Below are positions 12,228 through 24,534 of a stretch of 64,000 bases of DNA, piece after piece. The stretch is from NCBI GenBank assembly GCA_011316305.1, contig SAUG01000099.1:1-64000 (forward strand). Reading direction: 5' to 3'. The notes under the pieces were generated by a model, which did not search any database, had not been told where the DNA came from, and saw only the letters and a list, made by a program, of their open reading frames with translations. How positions within the stretch are numbered: position 1 is the first letter of the stretch; each line of letters opens with the position of its first letter. The translations under genes and the position numbers were made by a program. Source of the DNA: Rusavskia elegans. Lineage: Eukaryota; Ascomycota; Lecanoromycetes; Teloschistales; Teloschistaceae.

Positions 12228-13568
12228 CTAGGCCTTAATGTTATGCTCACGAATGAGATCTTCATGATCCCTCTCCCAACCTTCATATCCATCTGGAAAT
12301 TTGGCAATAAGAGTCTCCATGGTCGCCATCACGCTAACGAATGTACATCAGCTCCATAGGATGCAACGGCATGGGGTAACGTACTCCCGGCGGAATCTCT
12401 GTGAGGAGGAGTATGCCGAAGACGAATGAAGATCGTAGCGACTTGGTCGAGGTCAGAGAAGCCTTGTGATCTACAGCATGAAGGGGCTGAGGTTCTAACA
12501 TTGAATATAGCGCATTACGATCGTCGTGGTCCTCTTCCGGTGCTGAAATGGGATAGTACTTGTGATAAGCTTTGATATACGTCTTGCCGAATCTGTATCT
12601 GACCGCTCGCCAAGTCCCAATCTCGTCTGGCCATTGATTAGCAGAGGCCGACCAAGGGCTTACCGCGCGATAGAAAGCTCAAACTCGTTATGCGCCCATT
12701 GGACACAAGCATCAAATACAATGGGCCTTCCAGTATCGTTGTCTGTGCAGCAATTGCCATACCAAAGGTCGCCGTGGATCAGCACTGGCTTGATCGATTT
12801 GAGCACAGTCAGTGGTCTCAGCAGACGCGGTATGACACGTTCAAAAAGCTGGGCAGTAAGTCTCTCCAATTTTTCGCTTGGACCTTGGACATTACGCTCC
12901 AAATCCAACATGCGTACCATGCCTTGCTTGAAATACTCTTCCCACGTACTGCACCAAGTGTTGTCTTGAGGTAACGGACCCATGTAAGTGGTCAGAGGAA
13001 AGCCGTACATATTATTGGGCGATACGGAGTTGAGATGAAGCCTAGCGACGCTTTCGCAGAAGCTTTCCACCTCTGGCATTTCCTCGGTCATGTCGCTACA
13101 AAAAGGTTTTTGTTAGTAGGCACGACGGAGTTTCTAGGGACCGCACATACTGAAAATTACATAGGAAGAAGTGCATGCCTTCAATGTCTTTGTATGAGCC
13201 CCATGCGAGTGGCTTTGGCACAAAATCAGGGACCACTTTATACAATGCCATCATGCTCTCGAATTCTCCATGCATCATCGGCGGCCTTGCTCATCTAGTG
13301 CCACTTTGAGGAAGAAGGAGATAAGGCCCCCACCCTCTGACACCGTTTTCAGATGTGCAGTCTGTGTCCAGAAACTTGACCCATGAGGCGTTATCGCAAC
13401 AACTTTGCAACCTTCAGGCAATGCTGAGGTCCGGGTTCAGCTTTCTTTCACTGCTCTTAGTACTAACAACATACCTGTAATGACGTTGGGGTCCACGACC
13501 TGGAATGGGTTCGGTCCTGTCCGAGGAGGTGGGACATAACCGTCGCTCGCTTCCGTGACATCTGGCAT
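12228..13568 (-). pseudogene. Ketosamine/fructosamine-3-kinase-like gene, probably disrupted
   Basis: This resembles the fungal fructosamine/ketosamine-3-kinase family (APH-like fold), enzymes that phosphorylate sugar adducts on proteins so that they detach. Likely exons: 13568-13475 (start MPDVTEASDGY), intron 13474-13424, then 13423-13151, intron 13150-13096 (GTATGT, TACTAAC, TTGTAG), then 13095-12664. The last exon carries the family motif VLIHGDLWYGN, with the catalytic Asp, and a following VFDACVQWAHNE. Two things look broken. In exon 2, the conserved block ending SFFLKV and the block starting MMHGEFESM lie in different frames with a stop between, implying a one-base loss near 13275-13290. 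After the AHNEFELSIAR segment, a block resembling TWRAVRYRFGKTYIKAYHK (about 12610-12560) is one base out of phase; a 65-nt intron (12663-12599) would rescue only part of it. A C-terminal segment METLIAKFPDGYEGW ends at TAG 12228. An assembly error is an alternative to a pseudogene. Family call good, exact model weak. Confidence 0.7.
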
Positions 13569-13951
13569 CTTGACATGCAAGCTGTATACAACAATTTATA
13601 TTCAGGTAACGAGGCCTACCAGCAAAATGATTACCCCACTTGACAACACCATCGGCGGTTATTTCATGCAAGTCGGGTAGATCTGGCGCTACTTTTGCGA
13701 GGCTGGGCCTGCAGGTTGAGACCCGAACCTCCAAGGTAGCCTTGTCGATGCTTCACTGAGTAAGAGCTTGGATGGACAGTCAAGACTAGCCGTCGTGGCC
13801 AAAAGCAAGCGATAGCTATGGGACCAGTGAGCCCCTAGATTGCGACACCGCGAATGCGAATGCTGGTATACTGACAGATTCCCGATAGTCACCGAATTCG
13901 ACATTGCGTCCCAGCTATAGGCGATCCTCTAGCAATGGCTCCTCCGGCTTC
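13569..13951. promoter_or_regulatory. Divergent intergenic region between kinase-like and NLR genes
   Basis: These 383 bp of normal composition separate the two proposed start codons, so both promoters must lie here if the models are right. No specific binding site can be identified with confidence. Confidence 0.4.
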
Positions 13952-16900
13952 ATGGAGCGCATACTTTCCGTTCGGCGAAAGTCATCGGGTGCCACGGGAT
14001 CACTAGATATCAAAGGCCTCCTAGGCATGAACATGCTTTACTCCCCTTCCGAACCTTTGATCGATTACATTTTTGTTCATGGCTTGGGTGGCGGCAGCAC
14101 GAAGACGTGGTGCCTGGGAGACGATCCCAACAATTTCTGGCCCAGGATTTGGCTTCCTATGGAACCTTCGTTCCGCAATGTCCGGATTCACAGCTTTGGA
14201 TACAACGCAGACTGGACAGAGAAGAAGGAGTGTTCAATGAATATCCATGATTTTGGCTGTTCCTTACTGGAGGCCATACGGAGTTCGCCGTCCTTGAAAG
14301 CTTCTGGAAATGTATAGCATGTCCGCATTGTTGATGGATGTCTTCTTCTGATCACATGTCCAGAATCCTATCGTGTGCATAGGCCACAGCATGGGGGGCT
14401 TGGTGATCAAGCAGGTGTGTAACTCACACGGGACATTATCGAAATCTGTCCGAGTGACAAGCTGTACAGGCGTATGTTCTCGCTCGGCAAGATCCAACTT
14501 GTGCGGATCTTGCCAATCGTATCAAAGCAATGATGTTTCTTGCCACACCACACAGAGGATCCGATCTTGCCTCGACTCTTAACAGCATGCTTCGTGTCTC
14601 GACATCCCACAGCGCACGCCCTTACATATCAAATCTGGAGCGGACTAGTGATGTGCTAGCAATACTAAACAACACATTTCGCCATTACACCTCAGACCTT
14701 ACTTTGGTTTCCTTCTATGAGACACAGCCAACCTCTTTAGGTCCTCGGTCCGTAATGATAGTCCAGAAAGACTCCGCACAAGTCGGGTGTGCAGGAGAGC
14801 GTGTTGCGCCGCTCAATGCGAATCATCGTGGGGTATGCAAATTCGGGACCCCAACTGATAGTAATTACATCTCTGTACGCGATGTCTTACAAGATATCAA
14901 TGAGAAATGCTTGGAGTATGGTATCGTGGCCTTCTCGCACATGACATTGGGCCTCAGGCTCACGGTTTCACAGTGCAATCTCGAACGGAGGATCAATTAC
15001 ACAAAGACATACTGCGAATAGACCAATACCTAGGAGAACCTGGAAAGCCGGAGGATGATCTTCGGGATCTAGAAGAAGCAAGGATAGAGGGCTCGTGCGA
15101 ATGGTTTGCAGAGCGAGCGGCTTTTCAAAAGTGGGCAGACCTTGAGACGCTTCCGTCATCGCAGCTGTACTGGGTCAGTGCTAAGCCAGCAACTGGAAAA
15201 TCTGTGCTTTCAGCATATGTTATCAATACATTGAACAATCTGAATCTGGACTGTACGTACTATTTCTTCCGCTACGGAACAAAGGAGAGATCAACCGCAA
15301 GTGGACTCTTGCTTTCGCTTGCCTTCCAAATGGCGCTATTCAACGCCAGTGTGCGAGGGAAGCTCTTGAGTATGATCGATCGAGGCATTCGATTCGACAA
15401 AAACGATGCCAAGGCGGTTTGGCGCAAAGTATTCCTGCCCACGGTGTTCAAGGCTGAATGGCGTCGAACACAGTATTGGGTCATCGATGCGCTTGACGAA
15501 TGTTCTGACTTCGGCGCTGTGTTTCCAATGCTTGCGTCAATAGAGCCGAGTATCCAGATTCGAGTGTTGTTCACCAGCCGCAGGACTGGCGAAATCGAGA
15601 CACACTTTGCAGCTCTTAGTCCACCATGGGTTGGTGAGGGTGTAATCTTCGAAGAAATGAACTTTGAAGACACGAAGAGTGATATGATTCTGTACCTGGA
15701 AGCAAACAGAGAACGGCTGCACGTAGGGGATACGGAGCAGCGTCAGGTGATGACGAGGCGCATCCTAGAGAAGAGCGAAGGGTGCTTCTTATGGATCCGC
15801 CTAGTTCTGGAAGAGCTTGCTACGGAGTGGTCACTTCAGCATGCGCATCAAGTTCTCGAGGATGTTCCTCAAGAGATGGATCCTCTGTACCGACGCGCTC
15901 TCCAAATCATGGCTTCCAAGCCACGCCATGCGCAAGAGCTCGCTCGAGCAATTCTTACGTGGGTCATCTGCGCTATTCGTCCATTGACCGTTCCGGAACT
16001 GCGAACGGCACTTGAAGCTGATACTGGGCAGACTGTCGAGAAATTGGACATGGCAATTGCGTCGCTTTGTGCGCAGCTCGTATACGTCGACAAGTCTGAT
16101 CGTGTATTAATGGTACATTTGACGGCGCGGTCGTTCTTGGTGGATCGCGAGCTCGAATCTACTTTCGCCGTCCATGAGAAGCCTGGTCACCTCAGGCTCG
16201 CACAAAGCTGTCTGCGATGCCTTTGCTCCCAAGAGATGAAACCATTACGTGGCCGTCGGGTTCGGAAACAGCTTGGACAGCCACAATTCGGCCTCTTTAC
16301 ATCCTACGCTTCTTTAGCATTTGCAGAGCACATACGGCAGACGACATCCAAGGATCTGTCGCTAGCAAAGGCTCTGAACACCTTCTTAGAGTCCAACGTC
16401 TTTTCCTGGATCGAATGTATTGCGAGCACAAGGAATCTTTCCGTGTTGACGCAAACATCAAACTCGTTGAAGCACCACCTTCAACGTCGATTAAAGCATA
16501 CTTCGCCACTAGACAGGGCAATACAATTTGCGGAATCGTGGGTGGTGGATCTGCAGCGCATGCCTACCAAATTTGGTGATACACTTATCACGAGCCCCTC
16601 GGCAATCCACAGCCTAATACCTCCCTTCTGCCCAGCCTCATCAGCAATACGCTTGGGCTCCATGTCTTCCTCGAAGGGGCTCAAGATACACGGTCTCAGA
16701 GACGATGGCTGGGACGATCGGCTCGCTTGCATCAACAAAGGCGATAATCAGATCGTCTCAGTCGCTTGTGGCGAAAGCATTTTCGCAATTGGACTACAGC
16801 GGGGCCAGATATCATTGTACCACAATACAACGTGTCAAGAATGGAAATCCTTGGATCATCAAAGCGTGCTGCGATATATGCAATTCGATAGCAGTGGGAG

Positions 16901-18710
16901 CATGCTGGCGAGCTCTGGTAGGAGGAACATCCGAGTATGGAATGTCGAGAACGGCCTCATGCTTTGGAACTTCGATATTGGTCAAGAGATCCTTGCTCTG
17001 GTCTTCTGCGACAGTGACAAAGCCCTTGTTGCCGTGACAAAAGCGAATTCGGTCCTGAGTTGGTACCTACAGACTGGCCAAGAGCGAGACGACCGCCGCT
17101 GGGATGACGCTGTTGACTTTGGAGACGAGGGCCAATTCCGGCGCCCGCCAGTGACTGCCGCATTCTGTCCCGACGAGTCACTCCTTGCCATTGTCTATCG
17201 CGGGCGTCCTATCTGCCTGTGGGATATGGAAGATAGATCGCTTCACGGCTTCGTTGGTCGCGAGAAAGACCCAGGATCCTTGGCATTGGGAACAAACACA
17301 TCACCCGCTTCTGTTGTATTCAACGCTAATCAGGAGTTAACACTGCTAGCCGCTGCATATGAGGACGGTGATCTGTGCCTCTTCGATTACGATGAGCTTA
17401 GGCTGATCGACAGTATCGAGGCGAACGCCCAAATCTTGGCTTGTAGTGGAGACGGTTTGACGTTGGCTTCTGGCAACTCAGCGGGCATGGTTCAGCTCCT
17501 GTCCTTTGAGACACTGCAGCTACTGTATCGAATCAATACTAGCGATTACAGCATTCGCTGTATTGCATTCAGCGCCGACAACTTACGTTTTCTAGATGCG
17601 CGAGGGACGCAGTGCAATGTATGGGAGCCAGCGGTCCTCTCAGGATTGGTTGAGAAAAAGGACTCATCGACAGATGGCGAACCCTTGAAGCCGAAGATCA
17701 TTGGCATGTCGGATGGCGAGCTGGAGATAGTGACCATTGAATTGGACAACACCGGCGACTTCTTTTTTGTCGGCAAGTCTGATGGTAGTGTGTGTGTATA
17801 CGCCATGAAGGACGGTCTTGAGAGAAGGATCCTATACCGGCATACATATGGGATACCCGTCACATCTATGCTTTGGGGACATAGTGAGATGGTCATCGCG
17901 ACGGCAGACGCTGCTAGCCGGTTTATTGTCTATCGCCTAAAGGCGGACAACAGTACAGGTTGGGTTGCCTTGGAAAAGTTGATGGATCATCGCATCGAAT
18001 CAGCTATCCAAGAAGTATTATTGAGTCCAAGCAACGAAAGATTGATGGTTTGCACGACTCAGTACATCTCTCTGTGGGTCGTCGGGGCCAAAACCGAGAG
18101 CACACGCCAGGAGAGGGTGACGCGAGAACCATTCCGTTGGTTGAATCATCCGATGAAACCAGACTATTATATCGTTGTGACTGCGAAGAGTATCAGCATC
18201 ACTCAATGGGATTCACTTGCCCCTACGAAAACCATAGACATTCCCCCTTACAACGGACGATCATCAATAAGTCAGCGTGTTGTCAAGAACACGATCTTGT
18301 TCTGTCAAGGCGACACAGTCGCCGTAGACTTCTCCGAACCTTACGGTGAGCGCTCGACGACTGCAATATCGATACTGGCCATCAATGCCCTTGATGGGGA
18401 TACAGCAGTGCTTGATCATGCCACTGGCTATGAGGGGATAAGCCGAGAGGTACTGCACCTCATCGGGGGTTTCGACTCCAAGCTTTTGTTTCTGAGTCGG
18501 CGACTATGGGTGTGCTCAATAGACCTGAAGCAGCGTGATGCACAGACTATGTACACACGTCATTTTCCATTACCTTCAGACTGGCGCGCTCAGCAAGAGA
18601 ATTACTGTACGAAGGTCTCAATAAGAGGAGACATTCTGTATACCAAGAGAGAGGAAGTTGCGGTGATTCAGAACGGCTTGGAGAGTAAGGAATCGGTGTC
18701 CATAGCATGA
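13952..18710 (+). CDS. NLR-type protein: esterase/lipase-like domain, NACHT NTPase, WD40 repeats
   Basis: The proposed protein of 1532 aa has four exons: 13952-14311, 14364-14414, 14470-14920 and 14974-18710. Introns of 52, 55 and 53 nt have GT-AG ends and all phases agree. The first in-frame ATG is 13952, and a stop lies upstream in that frame. Residues about 30-280 form an alpha/beta-hydrolase domain with YIFVHGLGG, the nucleophile elbow GHSMGG (Ser about 129) and FLATPHRGSDLA. The NACHT module follows, with Walker A AKPATGKS (about 357-364), Walker B VIDALDE (about 457-463) and a FTSRR sensor-like motif (about 487-491). The Walker A glycine at its first position is Ala, as in some fungal NACHTs. 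Residues about 890-1500 are WD40-like repeats (for example SGRRNIRVWNVENG). This architecture is known from fungal NLRs involved in non-self recognition and programmed cell death. A role here is inferred from architecture. No RIP damage is seen, although RIPed blocks lie on both sides. Confidence 0.9.
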
Positions 18711-18930
18711 GTTGAGGACGGCTATTGGAGGACCTCACGTACCTTCTTGGCCGAACAGCTTCAGCAAAGTGTTCAGCGTGGGCGATTAAGGAGTGGCATT
18801 ATGGGAGTAGAGTTTGCAGGGGCATCAGAGATTGAAGCCTAATCTCGTCGCAGAACCGATAGGACGAGGGTCGATGACAAAAGTCCTGCGACATTGCTTC
18901 AGCAGTCAGACCTGCTCCGCCAAGAGTTTT
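18711..18930. other. 3' flank of the NLR gene
   Basis: Normal composition up to about 18930. It includes a 28-bp segment (18867-18894) that recurs inverted at 30679-30706, on the other side of the AT-rich block. Confidence 0.6.
18867..18894 (+). repeat. Left member of a 28-bp inverted repeat flanking the AT-rich block
   Basis: The segment begins AGGGTCGATGACAAAAGT and ends TGCGACAT. Its reverse complement occurs at 30679-30706 with 26 of 28 bases equal. Confidence 0.7.
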
Positions 18931-20466
18931 AGCGTTATATTAAACCGTACCCTACTAAAGGCAACGTACTAACTCTATATAGCTAGTTTATAAAAACTTT
19001 ATCACTCGTAGATCCAAATTTAAATCTACTAATATCGATTAGAGTTATAATCAATAGATATTATATAGATAGTAAAAATAGCTATAGAAATTAAAAAAAA
19101 TATTATTAAAGAAATTGGAAGATATTATAATTTATTATTTAAACGTTTCTAACGTTTAATCGGTACATTTAATTACTATTTCGCTATTTTTTCTAAATTT
19201 GATATTTTAACGATTATAGTTTTTTTAATCCTATTTTTTGATTGTATTATTATTTTTTTATTTATTTATCTAAAAGATGATTGGATATCAAAATTGAAAT
19301 AAAAAATATTTATATTTTTAATAATTTAAAATATTTTAAATATTTATTATATTATATATTTAATTAATAAAAGAAAATAACAACTATATTTTAAACGATT
19401 TAATAATAATAAATAATAATAGAAATTAAAAAATCCAATAATAGAAAATATAATTAATTTTAAAAAAAATTTATAGATTATTAACGTTAAAACTATTTTT
19501 TATTTATAAAAAACTTTTCATTAATTATATTAGAAATTTTTTTTATCTAATATAAATAAATAGCGTAGTATCTTTTATAGCCGACTTTATACCGATAGAA
19601 AATATCGAAACAAAAATAAAGAAAATATAATTAATTTTATTTTAAAATAAAAAATATAATATAGATATTTTAAATTTTATAGAGTATTTTTGACTGAAAT
19701 ATATTGTAGTAACTTTTATAATAATTTGTAATAATATTATAATATCTATTGATTGTATTATTTTTGAAAGAATTGAATAATTATAATTTTTCGAAAAATT
19801 TCTGTTCGTATAACAGCTGAATACAAAGTTAATTATAAATCTAAATCTATTAAATCTAATTCGCCGCGAGATTTCAATCGTTTTTGGAGTTTTTTTTAAA
19901 TATCGAAGTCTTTATCGCCTCTTTTTAAGCTTTTCTAGCTCTTAACGTCGAAAAAAAATCGATTTTCGACGTTTTTTCGACGTTTTTTTTTTTTTTTTTT
20001 TTTTTGTAAAAAAAAGATCTCGACGAAATCTCGAGCTTTTATCTCTTTTTCTAGCTTAGTCGCTAGCTAAAAACTAGATCTAGACCCGGAAAAACTTCTT
20101 TTCTTTAAAAAGAAAGAACGTATTACCGTCGTCGTATCAAAAGATATAAACAGATAGAAAACGGTTATATTTTGATAAAAAGATAATAATATTATATAAT
20201 CTATAGAAAATCCAATTTACAAAATTTAGACACTGAATAAACTGATACTAAATCTAATCAAACAATATTACGTAATCAACGTTTTATTATATTTGCGTCT
20301 GCAAGCTTATAAAAAAAAGAAAAATTCGTCGATTTCGATAGACTACGAAATCTCGATCGTTTTTTAAAATTTCGTCTTTATTTTTTATTCCGTCGCTAGT
20401 AGAAATCTAGATTTAAATTCGAAAAAGCTTTTTTTTTTTAGAAAAAAAGTACGTATTTTCGTTGTT
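18931..20466. other. AT-rich RIP-degraded DNA with a poly-T tract
   Basis: CpA-poor sequence without recognisable genes. A run of T lies near 19984-20005. Segments near 20020-20120 and 20340-20450 look like a degenerate direct duplication (shared CGAAATCTCGA, GTCGCTAG and a terminal ACGTATT). Confidence 0.5.
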
Positions 20467-20585
20467 AATATTATATATCGGATCGAATTTTAAAATTTTT
20501 AAAATTTTAATCCGATTCGAATCGAATTAGAATATCTACGAGCTAGAATATAAAGAGAATAGAATATAAACGAATTAGAATATAA

Positions 20586-20995
20586 TATTACGTCTACGAT
20601 TCTATAGAGGTTCCCTAAAAGAATTGGTTAGATAAACGAATCTAATTATCTATAGCCGCCTATAGCCGCTATAGCCGCTCTTCCTAACGGGACTTTTAGT
20701 AGACGGTTACCTGTTAGCTTTTACGGCTATTTTTACTATATATATCGCTTATTATTTCTATAGATAGTTTTTTTCGTTAGTCGTTAATATAATTATTAAA
20801 TACGTTTCTACTATTCTTTTCTTGATTATTTTATAATAAAGATACTTTATAATATTATAACCGTACTTCTACGGCTATATAAAATTAATTACGATAATCT
20901 ATACTAGAATTCCCTTACTATTTAGTAGTTCGAATTTCGTCTATAGTTATAGCTAGGCTGAAATATAATATCTTCTAATATATAGGGACGTTATA
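20586..20995 (+). repeat. 5' LTR of element 1
   Basis: 410-bp direct repeat partner of 23517-23926. The two differ mostly by C/T and G/A changes. Confidence 0.85.
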
Positions 20996-23516
20996 TATTA
21001 AAGATTTATTATATTAATCTCGTTATCCCGTCCTATAGATCGAAGCGATACTATTAAAATAGTAATATTAAATATCTATAAAAGAAATAAAGGGTCTTTA
21101 AAGCTATAGGTTATTTAAATAAATATCTATTTCGTATTATATATAAACTAGTTTCCGAATAAAATAGTTAAAGTTTTTTCTATAATATTATATTTAGAAG
21201 TAACTATCTTTAATTAGATATAGCTCCGAATAGAAAATTATTTTAATAACCCGGAAGGATAGAAAGAAGATAAAATAGTATAGATCTTTTATACTTTCGG
21301 TAATTTTATTATAGCTATAAAAGAAGCCTTTAGAAATAATAATAAAGATCGGGTAATAGATAAGAAACTAATAGTTCTAAAATAGTAGAAGTCGGTAGAT
21401 ATCTATACTATTTAGTTTAGAACGTTAGCTTATAAAATAGACTAGGAAAACTTAATTTTAAAAGCCTACTTCTATAAAAAACTCTAGATAAAAGTTAAAA
21501 AAACTATAATAGCGATTAAAGAACTAGATTCGTTAGTAGATCTTATTAAGTTTATAATAAAGATTAATACTAGATAGTATAAAATATATTTAGATAAATA
21601 GGCGTTTAGTAAAATAAAACCCGTTAAAAAAAAGCCTAAAGGAAACCTAATAAAGTTTAATACTACCGAAATTAAAAAATCGCGAACTAAAGTTTATTAT
21701 TTATATAAAAAAACGGAATACCTTAAAAGAAATTATCTAACTAAAGAAATAACTAAAGTAACTAAATTTTTTTTTAAAATAATAGAAAAATTACCTATTT
21801 AATATATAGCGAAAAGCTAGTTAGCCTACTATAATAATATTTATCCTATCTATCTATCGGATAAGGAAGGGACAGGATAGTATTCTAAAAAACTAAAGAA
21901 AGTATAGAAAATAAAGCTAATAATCGATTTTAAACTATATAAAACCGAAAAACCCTTTACGGCAGTATTTAAATTTAAAATTAAAGGTTAATAAATAATA
22001 GCTCTCGTAAATAGAAAGGAAGATAATAAAGTTATAAAAGGATTCTATAATAAAATTAAAGGATATTTCTATAGACGAATAATAAAAGATAATAGAATTT
22101 TTAATATCGAAGTTAAAATAAAGTATAAACTAATTAAAACGATTAATTTTACTATAATCGAAAGTTAGAAAAGTTATATTATTTTAGGAAACGAATAGAA
22201 AGAATCGATTTTAGAAAAACTAATAAAAGGAAATACTATTAATAAAAAAAATAAAACTATAAATAATATATCTTTTAGTCTATAAAAATCTCTTATATAA
22301 AGAAATAGACGTCGTTTTAATAATAAACTACGAGGAGATTAAAAACTTAGACTAAAAATTTAAAGAAGGTAGAGAAGTTTAAAAAATAAAAATTTAGAAG
22401 GAATATTACTATCTCTTTTAATAACTTACTAAAAAATATAATAAAAGTAAAGAAATAATTTAATAGCTTTAGATAAACTATATTAGAAAAATATATTAGA
22501 ATATAGTTAAAGCTATAGATAAAATTAAATACTATAAACTAAACTAAATAGATTAAAATAAAGAAATACCGGACCTAATACTAAGTATTTAATTAAAAAA
22601 TAATAAATTTAACTAGTATCTATCCTTATTATTATAGAATAAAATAGTAGCTAAAAAACTAAATTTAGCTAAACTATTAGAGGAAATTAAAATAATTTAT
22701 AATATAGATATATAATTTAGAAGCTAGAGATAGCAGAAAAAAAGCCTTTTATTAGACCTTTTTTATAAACCCGTAGTCTCTAGAAGTTAAAAGAAATTAT
22801 TCTTTTTTAAAAATCGATCTAGATTATCTAAATTAAATATAGGTATTAATTTAATAGATACCTTTTACGCGGCTAGCGTAAAACTAATAGAGAAATAAAA
22901 TATAATCGGATTATTAAATTTATTAAAATAAAAAAGTACGTATTATTTTTAAATAATAAAATTACTTTTATATTTATCTAAAACGCGATAATAAATAATA
23001 AAATACTTTTATTTATTAAAAAGTCGGCGGAGATCCGACTCTTAGACTAGACGTTTATTATAAATTTCCTTTTCGGAATTAAAAAAGGACTCGATATAGT
23101 AATAAACTTCGGAATATTTATTAAAAATACCCGCGATATTAGAACGGAGTTTATTTTTTTATTTTTAAAACGCTTTTCTACGTAGGTTAGTAAATATAGA
23201 AAGGCGAGTAAAAATATAATATATAGATAGTATTAGATATTAAAAGATTATAGAATTTCTATACCCGAGTATATTTACTATAGATATTTCTATTAACCTC
23301 GACTTTATATTCTTTTAAAAGATTATAGATATATAAAAAATAAAGAAAAGGTATTATAACCCTTTTTAACTAGATATAGCGAAAGGATTTTAGTCGATTT
23401 CCTCTTTAAAAATATATAATAGAGGTATTAATAAAAAAAAAAGAAGAAGGGAAGAGGTTTTTTTTATATCCCGTAGACAGATTTCGTATAGATAAAAAGC
23501 GATATAGAGGGGGCTA

Positions 23517-23926
23517 TATTACGTCTACGACTTTATAAAGGTTTTCTAGAAAGATTAGTTAGATAAGCGAGTCTAATTATCTATAGCCGTCTATAGCTAC
23601 TATAGCTATCTCTCCTAATAGAACTTTTAGTAGACGGCTATCTATCGGCTTTTACGGCTATTTTTATTATATATATCGCTTATTACTCCTATAGATGGTT
23701 TCTCTCGTTAGTTATTAATATAATTATTAAATACGTTTCTACTATTCTTTTTATAATTACTTTATAACAAAGATACCTTATAATATCGTAACTATATCTC
23801 TACGGCTATATAGAATTTGTTATAATAACCTATACTAGGACTCCCTTACTATTTAGTAGCTCGGACTACGTCTACGGCTGTAGCTAGGCTCGAGCGCAAC
23901 GCTTTCTAATATATAGGGACGTTATA
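23517..23926 (+). repeat. 3' LTR of element 1
   Basis: 410-bp direct repeat partner of 20586-20995, followed by the TSD TATAA. It retains more G and C than the 5' copy (for example GCTCGAGCGCAACGC near 23889). Confidence 0.85.
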
Positions 23927-24131
23927 TATAAACGGGTTTTCGCGGGTTTATTTCGTTTTGAAAAAGAATTATTTAATAATCGCGCTAGTATAGACGTTAA
24001 ATTAACCAATATAAAGTTTTATAGTATTTTAGAGAAAAAAAACTGAAAGTTATATATAGATTAATAAAGCGCCTTTATTAGACTTAATAAAAATTTATTC
24101 TAATAACTGTTATTTTTCGTATATTTCGATC

Positions 24132-24534
24132 TATTACGTCTACGATTCTATAGAAATACTTACGTTTATTAATTAGATAAACGGACCAATAGTTTAATTT
24201 AGTTAAAACTGTTAGAGCCGCGGGGTCGCTTTAGTTTAATAGGTCGGCTCTATTAAATAGATCGACTTTTTTATTATATATATCGCTCTTTAATTCTACT
24301 AGATAAATACTTTTATTAGTTATTAATATAATTACTAAATACCGTTTTATTTTACTTTTATAATTATATCTATAACGAAAACGCTATATAATATTATAAC
24401 TTTATCTTTATATCTGTACGGGATAAGTTATAATAATCTATACTAGAATTCTCTTACTATTTAATAGCTCGAACTAAGCCTATAGCTATAGCTAGATTTA
24501 AATGTAATATTTTCTAATATATGGAAACGTTATA
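24132..24534 (+). repeat. 5' LTR of element 2
   Basis: 403-bp direct repeat partner of 26938-27347. Confidence 0.83.

Larger units (their letters stand above)
20586..23926 (+). mobile_element. LTR retrotransposon 1, 3.34 kb, gag-like, non-autonomous
   Basis: The two LTRs, 20586-20995 and 23517-23926, are 410 bp each and begin TATTACGTCTACG and end GGGACGTTATA (RIPed TG...CA ends). The TSD is TATAA (20581-20585, 23927-23931). A polypurine-like tract (GATATAGAGGGGGC) precedes the 3' LTR. The interior encodes a degraded gag: at 21695-21736 a CCHC zinc knuckle is seen with all four ligands turned to Tyr. No reverse transcriptase motif is visible in the 2.5-kb interior. Confidence 0.88.

Noticed and set aside
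15000..18700. Many antisense and out-of-frame ORFs over the NLR gene
   Set aside because: Shadows of a single long coding exon.
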